Source: Bolinopsis microptera (Eukaryota > Ctenophora > Tentaculata > Lobata > Bolinopsidae). Taken from it: DNA of 64,000 nucleotides. The position numbers were made by a program, and so were the translations under genes. The notes below the pieces were generated by a model, which ran no database searches, was not told where the DNA came from, and saw only the letters and a list, made by a program, of their open reading frames with translations. The DNA lies in NCBI RefSeq assembly GCF_026151205.1, contig NC_087077.1:6844483-6908482 (forward strand), given 5' to 3'. Positions 13,304-26,258 of the stretch are shown one piece after another; the stretch's first letter is position 1; every line of letters starts with the position of its first letter.

Positions 13304-16300
13304 CTATTTGGACGCCATTAATCGTTTAAACTCGTCTTTGTTAACCCGACCGTCTCCGTCCTTATCTACTTGACCGATGAGCTCCTGTACTTCCTGGAAA
13401 AGAATAAAATGAAGATTGTTTAAAAATCTGGCAGCTTTTAAGAGAAGTCTAGCTACAGATACAGTACCTATTATCTTATCATAATCTAAATCCGTAGGTC
13501 ATATCTGCCGTTTTCTGACAAAAGTGCTTAAGTAACACAAGGTTCATTTTGTGTAAATTGAGGTTAAAGATTTCAATTCTGTAATTGCTCTGGGCTAGCT
13601 ATTGTCCAATTTAAACTGCACCCACTATGTTTCTAAGGTACTTTGTCGACTTTTGAGACTTCTGACAAAGTTTCATCATCCTAACTTCTCGGAAAGTGCC
13701 TCAAAATCACAAATTATAGTTTGAATTTCTTAGAAAAGTGCTTAAGTACAGTCACATCGGCAAATACTACATGTTCTGATGAAAATGACCCGTTCAAACC
13801 ATTGGTCATCGAAAGTAAAACGAAAAATTAGCCTAAAACTGTTGTGATGAAACATTGGTTGTAAATAGGGGACACGCTGAAATAGAAAATTTCGTTTTCT
13901 GAGAAAAGTGCTTAAGTACAGTCACATCGGCAAATACTACATGTTCTGATGAAAATGACCCGTTCAAACCATTGGTCATCGAAAGTAAAACGAAAAATTT
14001 GCCTAAAACTGTTGTGACGAAACATTGGTTGTAAATAGGGGACACGCTGAAATAGAAAATTTCGTTTTCTGAGAAAAGTGCTTAAGTACAGCCACATTAG
14101 TGGGAACTTTATCTGCGATCATTCTGACCAAAAATTTTGCGACAAATCGATTGGTGGTGGTTTAAGAACACGAAAACACTCCCTTCTCCCCAGCGGATTA
14201 GAAAATAGTCGAAATTCTACCAGCATTTCAACGAAGAGTTGATTGGTGAAAGTACGGGATAATAATAAATAAGTTGCTTTCTTTAGAAATTAAATTAAGA
14301 ACTCAGATGAGGCTTTCTTCATAAAGACCAATGATTTGCGAATTATTGATATCGTAACGCGAGGCAAAGAAAAACAAGCGTATAAAAATGTAACATAATT
14401 GTAAGTAATGCTGTACATAAATAAATGGTAAATAATACAAGAAATAGTTGATTTTTAGTCAAACACTCGATTAAGATATCTGTTATATAGCTGTACTATC
14501 AGGCAAGTTCATCCAGATTACCCTACTACTCGGGGCCATAAGCCTGCACAGTTTACGTATAATGTCTTGTTTTTTGGGAGTAGCTATCCCCCGGGGCTCT
14601 TCCTGGGCGAAAGCTATTTTGCAACCTATGGAAATGAGTCTCTCGTCTTTTTGTCTGAGAAATGGAGTGAAATGAAAGGAAACCTCGTCATGATTTGTTT
14701 TCCATTCCATTTCTACAGACCCACGCTGGAAACTTACAACTTTAACATCTTTAGTTTTTTTAGTTGCTTGCTCCGTAGGACTTTGGCCACGATTCAAAGT
14801 ATGTGCAGTTCATGCTTATCGCAAAACCCACCTGTTCAACTGCCTGAACAAAGTCCTTATAATCATGAAGTTGACCTGATTGTTTAATGGACAACTCAAC
14901 TTTATGGTGGAATGAGTCTGCACTCATAAAGGTGTTCACTGGCTTTAGATACTGGGGATACTTGACCGTTATCTTGTCCAGGTCAACATCTGGGCTGTTG
15001 ATGAACATAGGGCAGTAAATAAAGTCCAACACTTGTTTTGAGCAGAACAATTGTCTGCCCAAAAAATGATCTCCCTGCTACCAATCTTGCCAACTAACTG
15101 GCAAAAATTTTTATTTCCCTTATCCAAGTCGAGGACACATTCTCATCTTTCCTTCCTGCGATTGACTCATTCCAAAGAATCGCTAAAGGAGCTCCGTCTG
15201 ACCCCAGCCTCGCGAAGGTCTCGTTAAATGTGACAAGGCGTTTTGTAAAAATCGCCTCCTTGTACTCCTTGTACTACATGTGTGGTAGTAAAAGAACTTT
15301 CTTCATATCAACAGAGAAGGAGCAGTGAAGCAAATCGCTTCTATCTCTTTGGTAATGTTCCCTTGCCTGTCGATAATCCTGCCAGTCTGAACTTATAAGA
15401 GAATACAAAATTTTAAAGCAAATTATGACGTATATTTTGAAACGTTCTGCATTGACAAATCGGCAATTTTGACGGCGAAGCTAGCGTTTCTGAAGTTTAT
15501 GACCATCACCAATCGATCCGCCGTGAAAATTTAGATTTGTTAGTACCGATTATATAGTTTCAGTTGGCAGTATCAACATTTAATTAAACGTATAATGGCA
15601 CTTAAGCACTTTTGTGAGAAAACGAGCCCGTTTTCACAAAAGTGCTTAAGTGACATAAATTGTTTTCTCCCAGGCCAAAAGGCCACTAAATTACCGTCAC
15701 TAGGCCAGTTTTGGGCGTAAAAAACAATGCCACCGTTTTCAGTTCCCGAAATGGCACCGTTTTTGAGATAAACGGCACCCGTTTTCCAAAATGTTACTTA
15801 AGCACTTTTCTCAGAAAAATGACCATATTTTGCATTTTAGGGGGTTCCAAAAAGGGTGTTTCGGGGGGTCGGCGAATCTATCCAATGGTCCTCAGGGATA
15901 GTTCTCGACCCAAAAACAAAAGTTGGACCAAAAAACCCGAAATTTCCAAAATGTTACTTAAGCACTTTTGTCAGAAAACGGCAGATATCAGTGTACGATA
16001 ACAGTTAACAAAAAAGAATGCATAAGATCACAACCTCGAGTGACATCTTCTCTCCAAGTTTTTCAGTAAGCTTTATTATCTCCTCAGCGTCAATAAAACC
16101 TGATGTAATGATAACGATCATTCATGAGAAAAACCAGCCTAATAAACGGAGCTGCAATTAAAATTATTATTATATTATAAAATATATTATGTATACAGGG
16201 TGTACTGCATAAAATGTGAATTTTCCCCACTTTTATATGGTATATATCAAATTAATAATGACAGTGCCAGGCTATCATACCAGGGTTAAACAAAGTATTT

Positions 16301-17787
16301 CCACAAAGCTGGTACCGGTACCAGACATCATACTCTGTTACTTTTAACTTAAAATTATATAACCATTAACTGTAGCATAACAGCCACATTATTTTAAATG
16401 GTAAGTCAACGATTCATAGAGTAAAGTTATTGTTAGCGAGAGCCGACCTGATTCGTCTCCATCAAGAGAGTCAAACAAGTCCTCTAGTCTCTTGTTGGTG
16501 GCAACTTCTCTAGCGGAGCTGTTAGTCTGACCCTGAAGTAGTCACGTCATCAAAACAGAGGGTAAGTGGAATGTGGCTGCTTTGGATGAACCCCACCCAA
16601 TACGCCACCAAAGCTGGTTCATTCATGGTTATTGCGTGAACAAAATCTGGCTCAACGTGCACGGGAAAGCTTAACATTTTCTGACAATTACAAATATAAT
16701 ACAAGTAAAAATCCGGCAATAGAGCTGTTGTGAACTGTTAAGTTGCTGTTGTCATTATTATTGTGATTCGTGAGGCTTGAATTTTAAGTCGATATCTAGC
16801 AAACCCGAAATGAGGCAGGAAAACAAGAAATTAAAAACGTGAAAATGAGAAACTGTTGGCCTGCAGGTTTTTTCATGACCATATCAAATAAGGTGTCGGA
16901 GTTGATCGAATGGAGATAAAACGTTTGGTTAAGAATATTTGTACATGATATGCTGAAAGTGCTGAGAATGACAGAAAAAAAGGACTCTTTTAAATTAACA
17001 ATCGCTTCTTCGGTTCTGTTTGTGCTCAATATTTAATGATCATAACCTGTTTTCTCTGTTTTTCGGCATTCGCCGGATCTTTAGCCACCTATATATATGT
17101 TACAAAGTTACAACCTTCTATTTTTGATAATTTCCTGATCTCATACTTTCATACGATATTTTGAACATGCTCGGTGGTCTCTACACTACTCTTTACTAAA
17201 GAGGTCGCCAGAATGATGGATCATGGAACCTACCTCTGGATGGCTGAGGTGATACTGGAAGACATTCGCCATCATGTCCAGGAACTCTTTGAACTCCATT
17301 CGTTTTGTTCTGTTCTTGTCGTACTGAAGTTATAGGTAAATTTAGAAATCTAACATTAATAGACCTATAATACTGATTCATCCAAAAGAACCAGGTTATG
17401 TAATTTATATTATTTTTTTATTACTGTTAGTAATTATTAAGCCTACAAATATTATTTCAATAACATATTCAAAATATTTGTAGGTTAAATCGACAGTTTG
17501 TGTGGACGAATTGAGGACTTAAACCTTAATTCTTATCACATTGTATGACTACTATTAAAAAATGAAATAAACCAATTATACAGAACAGATATACAAATGA
17601 AAAAATGTTGAACAGTTGTCACCGCTTTAATCATTTTCTTGCAACTCTTGGTGTCAGTGACTTGACCAAGTTGCTTCAGGGCCCCCTTCAGCTCCTTGGC
17701 ACTTATATCACCGTCCCCATTCTTATCGAATTGCTCAAATATAACCCGGAATTTATCCATCTGTTCTTGGGAAAATATGTCCGCCAT
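13304..17787 (-). CDS. Calmodulin/troponin C-like EF-hand protein, 5 exons
   Basis: A small calcium sensor with a four-EF-hand layout. Exons on the minus strand are 17787-17623, 17323-17234, 16532-16448, 16099-16035 and 13393-13304, joining in phase to 164 residues. EF1 is canonical (loop DKNGDGDISAKE, residues about 21-32). EF2 is degraded (DKNRTKRMEFKE; Arg, Thr and Lys replace the usual Gly/Asp positions) and probably binds Ca2+ weakly. EF3 is split by a phase-1 intron (DGDESGFIDAEE). EF4 is canonical (DKDGDGRVNKDE). A longer linker between EF2 and EF3 replaces the calmodulin central helix. It is too diverged to be calmodulin itself; a troponin C-like or calmodulin-like role is inferred. 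The last intron (16034-13394) holds a dead transposon. The 3' end is locally duplicated: about 27 bp covering the last codons and stop recur at 13271-13296. Confidence 0.9.
13731..14099 (+). repeat. 170-bp tandem repeat, 2+ copies
   Basis: Units begin at 13731, 13901 and 14071 (period 170 bp), each starting agaaaagtgcttaagtacag. The first two are nearly identical; the third breaks off after about 30 bp. Confidence 0.9.
14483..15270 (-). pseudogene. Decayed transposase-like protein (WADNCSAQNK family)
   Basis: Minus-strand fragments in several frames fit one ancestral protein. They read in order: LVTFNETFARLG and AILWNESIAGRKDEN (about 15270-15120), WADNCSAQNK followed by WTLF (about 15068-15020), TFMSADSFHHKVE with YKDFVQAVEQVGFA (about 14935-14815), and a tail ending with a stop at 14483. 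Frame changes between blocks show that it is broken. I recall this motif set from large uncharacterised invertebrate repeat-encoded proteins (DUF7869-like, RNase H-like fold presumed). Its location inside matching terminal inverted repeats suggests it was the element's own enzyme. The family name is less certain than the relatedness. Confidence 0.55.
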
Positions 17788-20700
17788 TTTCTTGAAGATT
17801 GGAAGTTATAGTCAGAGCGAACAAAACTAAACAAACTGTTAAATGTACGACTGTATATAATACTACGTGTACATGATATTAATATTATGAGACGGCAAAA
17901 TGGAAACTGATCGAAGAAGACACAAGTAGATCATGCTGAACAAAAGGACTTGATATGTAACGCAATCACAATTACGACAAGATTACGATGAAGCAAAGAA
18001 TTTAAAATCAGACACGGAGTTGTTGAATGTGTGAATGTATACAGTATATCTGTTCACAGTAGCGAATATTCGGCTCAAAGGGCAGTGTAAACTGAGGGTT
18101 CCAAAGTGAGGCCTGCCGCAAGCGAAATAACGAATGGAATTGGAATGTAAATTCTTTATTAAATCCAGTTATTCGGATGTTTGATATCAACATGTTTTGT
18201 GGTTGAAAAGTCAAAACATTCATCAAGCAGAAAAACAAACAAATAGCTGTTAAATTTAAAAAGATAAGCTTTATATGTACTAAAATGTATGAAACACCAG
18301 ACTTTTTCACGAAAAACGGTCAGCCAAGTATAAAATTGAATCAATGTACATTGTACATTAGAGCTAGCTTAGATCAGCAATTCCATCATATTTCAGTTTT
18401 CTCTAGATCGTGGAAACAGATTTTTAGAGGAGTCAAAAACTTGTTCAGCACCTGCTCGTGCAATGAGCATGAAACTAAAAACATTCTGCATAGCCTTAGG
18501 ACGAGATGGATAGAGGAGATGAGAGCTAGAAAAGGTTATTAAAGCTGCAAGAGGGTCTGATCTTATATAGGGGGTCAATATTTTTAATATCGCTAATTGG
18601 TACTGGTGGTTGGCCGGTAATAACAATATAAAAGTACAAAAAGCAATGATGTGATTGCTTTCCCTATACTCAGTACTCACAAATGTGTATTTATCCTTAC
18701 TTACAATTGGTTCTATTCCTATTTACTAATGTTTAATCTATACCATTTCTTAATATTTACATAATATAATATCTACTTATAGCAGTCATCATTTGTAGTC
18801 AGTAAATCAAACCAAGAAAGAATTGAAGTGGTAAGATACAAATACCACAATAAATGAGCTGATTTTCTGAGTTAGTTTTCTGGAGTCGACTCAGAAGGAA
18901 GGGGAAACACCCCTGGAATATGTGATGTTCCTAATACATATTCTGACTATCACTGAGTTGACTACATAAAACAAACACGATAAAATCAGTTAAATTCAAC
19001 ATGTGACTCCGGAACTGTGCCACTCCCACAACCATGCGGTTATCGGAAAAATGGCCTTCAAAGTGCAGCTTATTAATATCGACTGATGATGGAGTGCATT
19101 CTGGGAGGGATTTATCATACAAAGCACAGTAAGTTAATAACAACTTGGCGGAAGTGTTACAACTATGAATCATAGTATGACGACACATGAAGTAAACAAA
19201 TATTGAGAGCACTTTTGTTCAAGCACGTTTCTTACTTTTAACGACGATTTATAGATTACATTAATGGCGAACATCAGTTTGGCGAACATGAACAGCCGCT
19301 AAAAGGTTTTAAAAACTAATTCTTTCGAAATAGAAATCAGAACAATTACACAAAAATTACACAAACCATAAACCAACCAACAGAAACATAAACCGAAACA
19401 TAAACTTGAGTAGCAAACCGGTTACTATTACTACCGGGTATGGTTGAAAATTGAATGTAAGTTATAGTTAATAGTTAGTTGCTGTACATTTGCTGTATGG
19501 TAACCTGCAAGCATTGTATAAACGTCACCAGTCATCACGATGTTACTCGTTGATAGAATTCTTCATCGGCATATCATTATAGACCGGAACATAATAAGAA
19601 CACATAATAGTCTTAACTGGTCTCTGTATTTCATCAGAGATACCATTTAAATGGGGGGAGACAGATATTAGAACATGGCAAGAATTCGGGCGTAAACTGA
19701 ACAAATTGAGACTGTCAATACCTTGCAGCTAGTAGCCATGAAAATTGAGACCACTAAATTTTATCCGGTTACTAGGCAATATCATAAAGGAACATGGAAT
19801 GTGCACTGAGTGCCAGTGAAACTTACTACTTCGGACCAGTCGAATAACAACGTGTAAATCAAAAATTTAACGGAAATTAAATGGGAAAAAACACTTTTGA
19901 ATATGATAATCGATGATACTTATATGTATTTAGTATGTAGATTGTAGGTTAGGTGCAAATTTCCGTAACTTCGCTGTTCGTATGGCGAGTGCTATCTGGT
20001 CGCTGTCTCAGTTGCTGGTACGGATTTCAGAGTTCCACAGTAGCATGGAGCCCGAAATATTTGTTTGTTTCTTATTGCTTATTGGAAGTCTACACAAGTG
20101 GGTGCTAAGCTAATAGCCAAAGTGAAGTACAATTAGGAAACCAAAAACTCAGGTCCGATATGTATGAAATACAGAGTATCAGGTACAAGTTAAGTTAACA
20201 AGCTCTGTGTGGTGCTTACTCTAATATGATACGATCCGATGCGTTCCGAAGCAAAACTGTACATTAATTAGAAGAAGCTGAATATATTAAGTCAGCATCT
20301 AGCTGCAGTACGTATCTCATGGGAGATGGTCGACGGTAATGATTCCAAAATGTGATTGCACATGATTTATCACGACTCATAGATACTATCATATGAACAA
20401 CAGTGGATGAATGAGCATATCAAAAGATTCTGCTTTATAACAAATGATACAGTGCTGAATGCTGTCAGATAATACCGATCGCTTTAAAGGCTTTAGACTC
20501 CATTTATGTGTCCATCACATTCACCATTTGACAAATATAACTAGTCATAACAAAGAAAATCACATCAACTTAAACTTTCACGAACTGAACATAATATTAT
20601 ATTAGGATCAAAGCAGGCCTGGTACCAAATTGTAGGGGTGACACCTTATAGAGTTAAGGTGGTAGCATTTTCAATATAGAGATTTGTTTTCTGGTCCAAA

Positions 20701-23445
20701 AAAAGTGTGCACAATAGAAACCTTCATCAAAGTTACAATTATTTGACAAAGAAATAAGTGTTAAGACTATAACAAAGGTAAGCAAAGAAAGACGACAAGG
20801 TAAAGTGAGTCTTATATATTTGTAGTGCCTCATAACAAAATTACCAATTGCTAAGGTATTATATGGGAAGCCAAATAATTTGGTATTTCAATAAGTGAGT
20901 CCTCAGAACTCAAACTCGCGGCTTTGCTGGAGGAATGACAGAGAGATCTCCTCTCTGTGGGGTGGTCACACAATGTGATGGGCGATGGCCCTGTTAAAGC
21001 TTAACGAATCTCAACATAGGTGACATAGGTAGGTAGGTGACAGAACCGCTGAAATCCTACAAGACATTCAGAATTCATTGGATTGTGTAATCTTTCTGAT
21101 GAAGATTTTAATATGATTGAGACTATGAGACGGTGGTTGGGTAACGCCTTATTATCACCAGAATAATGATAAACTGTGGTAGCGGACTGCAAAGAAACGG
21201 ATTTCCTCTCGCAAGGAACGATTACTGATTGCGTCGTATTGAAATAAACGGAAATTGGATTAACCAGAATAATATTTAACACAGTAATCACGTTTACTAA
21301 TCATATAACAAATACCGGCTGAGAACTGAAATAACAACTCTAGACCGCGTCTAGAGTCGGAATAAATCCATTCGAAAGGTTAAAATAAGAAAATACAAAT
21401 GATAATGTTATTACGCGGGGAGACTTAGATAACCGAAGCTTTTTTTAGAATATACTCCCGGCAGGCGCGGCAGCCAGGAAAAGTGCGCTAAACAACTGCC
21501 AGAAGATGTATAAATGCCTGCTGCTAATTTGACCACAAAATTACATATACTTGACACTCTCTCGCACCACAACGTACTACTGGAGTGTGCAAATACTTGT
21601 GTACGTACGGTGACGCTTCAGAGTGATAATGTGGCAGTACACTGTTTTAATTGAGGATAAATTAACGATTACAGATTGTTAGTTATTATAATTATTCTTA
21701 TTATTTATCCGACGCATGTGCATAGTTATGCAAGGTATTGTATATAGATGTCATATTAGAGATAGAATGAATATTTTAACAGATATACCTATACTGTGAA
21801 GCGAATCCAATGATCAGATTGTGAAATTTCGAATACTCAAATTTAGATCCTACAGTTTGTTACATTAAAGTTAAAAGCAGAAAGCCAAAACAGCGTATCA
21901 ATTTGTCAGTTAATTAGTTGGAAATCCACTGGTTGTTGATACTGATATGGATTTAAAAGTTTCCCTCGAATATTTCACTTTAAAAATACAGAGAGCTGGA
22001 CTAATATCAGACAGTGGAGATACGGCCGAGTTCCCAGCTGCTCTTACAACATATTGCTATCATCGCATCGTGGGTGTTGACACTTTGTGCAGTTACATTA
22101 CACAGCTCTGATCGATGAAGCAATGAGTACTAAAATAGTACATAGTGTTTATTATAGGTCATACAAGTGAGCATCTGATTAGAACTTAGAATTGAAGGAG
22201 TTGAGAGGTTAAGCGTTGCTCTGATTGTTTTTATTTCTTTCAACACTTTCAACAATCTAAGTAAACAACACAGTACTTCATATGTTGACAGTCAACCTAT
22301 AGTACAGTCAAATCCGTCATTTTGTCGGACAAAATTCGCAACAAAGCGATTTTAACGGGATATGGTCGGGACAGGTCCCAGGAATCATTCCAGAAAAGTC
22401 CCAAAAAATCTGTCTTGAGCAAAATCCACAATTACCACTTTTTTACCACCTTTTTACCACTTTGGTTTTCCGCAAATAAGTCACGTTCTGAATATCCTAG
22501 AAGATTCTAGTTTAAAGCAGTGTGTTTAGGAAACAAAGGAGAACAACTTTTTCTTTGACAACTTTTTCAAAAATAAATTATTTAATTAATTAATTAAATA
22601 ATTAATAAATTTTCAAATATTTAAAAAATATATTTTCATAAAAAATGTTCTCTGTACTATCAGAGGCAACATGATGCGATGTAGATGCGGTAATATCTTG
22701 TTAATAGTGCGATTCTGCGGCAAATTTGGAGACAAACAACACCGCAATTAAGCTGGACAATTCGCAGCCTCTAAGTTCTCTCAGGTTGGATTAATCAGCA
22801 GCGTAGTATATAACGTTGCCCATATTTACACGATTTTTGTGTTTAACACGGCAATTAATTTACAATGTTTCTTACGTAATGTCTTACGCTGACTTTCCTG
22901 AAGATTCAAGATATATAAACAATATCATAACTTTACAACTTTACAATGACAACAAACGATTCCACACATTATGTGTAATTTTTAAATCTTTAAGCGGCTT
23001 ACGTGACTAAAATAAAGGGACTCAATTTCAATCTGTTGAGGGATTGCGATCTAGCTTGACAAGTAATTCATTTCCCAAGATTCACCCTCATTTTAATCAA
23101 ATATCGATAGTTTTAAAAGTCAATGAATTTTCTAAATATCAGCTTGCCACCTGATAACAATAATTATGAACTTCTGGTAATATTTATCTTTTATATGTTT
23201 TCCTGATTATAAAAATAGTTTTACTTTCCGGTGTTTTTAATGTTACATCATGAAAAACATTCGACCCTAATCATATGTAGTTATTATCTAATTGTACACA
23301 AGGATACCAAGTTGAAGTACACAAATCTGATAGATCAAATAACGGCCGATGGTGCAAAACAGTGCCGTATCAGGTAAATAGTGCGACTCTGCACCCACCA
23401 CACCCACCGCACTAATATATTATGTTGCCTCTACAACCTACAAGT
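17788..23445. other. Intron or intergenic stretch between two candidate first exons
   Basis: No EF-hand exon or other recognisable coding exon was found on either strand. If the exon at 23488-23682 belongs to the same gene, this is a 6-kb first intron containing the promoter of the downstream first exon. Content is AT-rich single-copy-looking DNA with an AT palindrome near 22560-22620. Confidence 0.5.
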
Positions 23446-23487
23446 TTAAAACACTGAAAATGTACAAATATTTAGTATAAAACTTAC

Positions 23488-23682
23488 CGTTTTAATCATA
23501 TTCTTACAATATCTCCTCTTTACTTTCTCTCCTAACGACATCAGTACACACTTCAGCTCGTCTGCTGATATGTCACCGTCTCCGTTCTTATCAAAACTCT
23601 CGAACAACTCACGGAACTGACCCAACTGCTTCTCGGAGAAGTATTCAGCCATTTTGGGTGTCCTCCTGATGGTGTTACTCAT
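23488..23682 (-). CDS. Alternative first exon (EF-hand 1) of the calmodulin-like gene, or a stranded paralog
   Basis: The open exon runs from an ATG at 23682 (second ATG at 23652, aligned with the start of the downstream exon) to a consensus donor (ACG|GTAAGT) at 23488, phase 0. It encodes an N-terminal helix and a canonical EF loop DKNGDGDISADE, and stops at the same codon position as the other first exon (17787-17623). From the second Met, 31 of 55 residues match that exon. I found no EF2-EF4 exons between here and 17787. The simplest model is splicing to 17323, giving an isoform with a different EF1 and a ten-residue N-terminal extension. A truncated gene duplicate is the alternative. Confidence 0.75.
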
Positions 23683-24190
23683 TTAGGGGGGTCAGGAGAG
23701 GTTAATAATGTTAATCAAGAAATTAGACACTAATTGTATAGATTACAGGGTAGAGTATACAACTGAAGTAATGAGGGAAATGAAACTTGACTGTGATTGT
23801 TTGCATCTGTCAATGCGTCAACCGGTAAATGGCAATGGGCAATGCTATTTCGGGGCCTCATATAATCAACCTTGAAATTATCTTGTCCATTGGTTATTAA
23901 GTTATTAGATAGAGACATTCATAATCATAATCACTAATCTTCATTGCAGGCTATGATGTTTACCATATAAGGATAAATTTGTGTTCAACAGTGGTTATGA
24001 TTGCAGGCCTCTACTGAGATTAATTTATGAAAACACTATTTTTGAAATATGTGATCTGTATAATAAGTAGAGAAGTAGGTATCGAAAGGTTTCGGGTTTG
24101 ATTTAGAACTCGATTCAATCACGAGCAATGGTATGTTCATTTAATGAACATACATCTTTTTTTATTATATAAAAAAAAGAGGGGCAAGCA

Positions 24191-24245
24191 TAAGTGCCAA
24201 CAAATTCTTCGACGACTAGGGCATCGAAGAATTTGTCGGCACTTG
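24191..24245. repeat. Short hairpin
   Basis: The sequence agtgccaacaaattcttcga is mirrored by tcgaagaatttgtcggcact about ten bases later, with one mismatch. Confidence 0.75.
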
Positions 24246-25232
24246 TAAATTTAAAAGTATAAAACAACGAAAGCGACAACAAATTCTCGGTTTCTATGCC
24301 AAAATTAAGATAGAAGCAGATATATCATTAATAAAGTAAGATGTCAAAGCGTCGAGTAGAAATTTAATGAATTCGTAAGCTTACGTGACACTGATACAAA
24401 CTAAGATGGTGAAGGAGCAACAATCACAGACGTACAGTAAGTAATGACTTACGCAACACGTGATCAGATAATATTAACAGTACATTAATCACAGCACGAT
24501 AAAAAGCGGTATATTACGGGCACCACTTCCCGCAACTGTCTGATGTTATTTTATTAGGCAATAAAAGGCATCGATTACGTGCGACTTCTGTAATTATTAT
24601 TATTAAAGTTTAAACAGCCGCAGATCGTCTGCAAGCGAACCCGTCAAAGTTTGACTGGATACCTTCTTTGATCGCAAAAGTGATATCGGCTGGTTTGATG
24701 AGGAATTAGGTAGGAATGTGTAAAAGTGATGGAAATTTTCATGAAATATTTTAACAACTTCACTGCTGATCATGATGACTGATCTAACTGGAATTTCCGG
24801 AAATTCCTCCAATACCTTGGTTGTGTCATATTTGAGTACCGAGGATAATGACGGTAATATTAGATCATGACCATGGCTAAAAATTAACCGCAGTGGTCAC
24901 ATTGATGGTTTCACCTAGTCGATTATGATGATAACGAATTATATTTAGAATTCAGGCAAGCATCATGCCAGCTTTATTTCCTTCGCTGAGTCTAAATAAA
25001 AGTTTGATAGAAATGACAGAAAACATGCATCCTAATCATGAGAACTGAGAGAGATGTTGGCAGATTACCAACTCTAGCACTAATTAAGCAGTCGTCAACA
25101 GGATGGTTTATAATCACCAGTACGATCAGACTGACACGCCTAATACAAAAGATTAACGAACCAATTACCAGAACAAACCTGATCCTGTAGCTACATCTGG
25201 GGACGACAAACTATAATAATACTCATTAAACA

Positions 25233-25277
25233 CTAGGATAACTAGGATAACTAGGATAACTAGGATAACTAGGATAG
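25233..25277 (+). repeat. 10-bp tandem repeat (actaggataa)n
   Basis: About four and a half consecutive copies. Confidence 0.9.
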
Positions 25278-25549
25278 CACCAGACAGGGCCACTTGTCAC
25301 AAATTTACGACTGTCAGCAGAGGCGGTGCAGGTTTACGTCACGGTTAAATTAGCTCAATACACTGCAGTCTGCACTACCTGCATCATTTCCCACACCTGA
25401 CAATGTGTGGTGTGACAGTGTGACAGTCACACACACACACTGCAGTGTGATTGTCGTGATCACATTATCAAATCCAGGTTGAAGTGACTACTGACTGTAT
25501 GTGAGCACTAAATGAGAGTCCATGTGATTGAGTGACACCGCTGAGAGGA

Positions 25550-25682
25550 AATGCTTAGTGGGCAGCAGCAGGAGGCATAAATAATGGCCCAGGTTGTGTA
25601 ACTATTTACTATTCAAGTATTCATAGTGGTATAGAGCAATACCTGACCACTTTAATAACTATTGTGGGACCACCTCACGCCT
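25550..25682 (+). repeat. Diverged dispersed repeat, partner at 26633-26790
   Basis: Shared blocks occur in the same order in both stretches: aaatgcttagtgggca, aggttgtgta, aagtattcata, gaccactttaa and cctattgtgggacc (first copy actattgtgggacc). Both copies are noncoding. Confidence 0.6.
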
Positions 25683-26211
25683 CGGCTCCATCGGTAACGT
25701 GACGAGATGTGACTTTATGACAATTTATCATTCATAATACAGGGGTAAGTGGTTCATTATAAGTAGAGTTGGGAAAGAAATATTAAGATGAGTAAACAAT
25801 TTAAAACCATGTTTGAAACATTTAAACCTTTTACACGATGATACTGAAAGTCCAAAAGAAATAAAGTAGAAGTGGAGATGTAGGTAGCACTGATCACCAA
25901 TGAAGCTGATATGACTTATTGGGACCGTGCCAAGTGCACCGTGTTATGATGATAATGAATATTCGATTGAAAACCATTTACCCTCAACAATCAGAGCTCA
26001 TACACTGCTCATACAACCTGCATCATGCTCCCACTTTGCTTGTTCGGGCCGAGCTATAACCAGGTTGATATTTGATTATGGCAGAGAGGTTCACGTAATT
26101 AATTGGTTATATTGGACATAGGACCACTCATGAATAAACACACGAGGTAGGTAGGAATTATTGTGACAGATCGATTATACAACTTGGTGGTAACGGTCAA
26201 TCATAGACTCT

Positions 26212-26258
26212 CTGTTATAGACTCTCTGTCATAGACTCTCTGTCACAGGGTCTCTGTT
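26212..26258 (+). repeat. 14-bp tandem repeat (atagactctctgtt)n
   Basis: About three and a half units, the last diverged. Confidence 0.85.

Larger units (their letters stand above)
13503..15986. mobile_element. DNA transposon (~2.5 kb) in the last intron of the EF-hand gene
   Basis: The sequence ctgccgttttctgacaaaag near 13505, followed by tgcttaagtaac, is mirrored at about 15950-15984. These are terminal inverted repeats of about 36 bp with an AT-rich target (atat on both sides, exact duplication ambiguous). Subterminal copies of the tgcttaagt motif recur at about 13738, 13908, 14078, 15600, 15640 and 15795. The interior holds a 170-bp tandem repeat and a broken transposase-like gene on the minus strand. 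Confidence 0.7.

Noticed and set aside
18285-19212. Several 80-100-codon frames on both strands
   Set aside because: No domain, no codon pattern and no fitting splice sites; expected by chance in AT-rich DNA.
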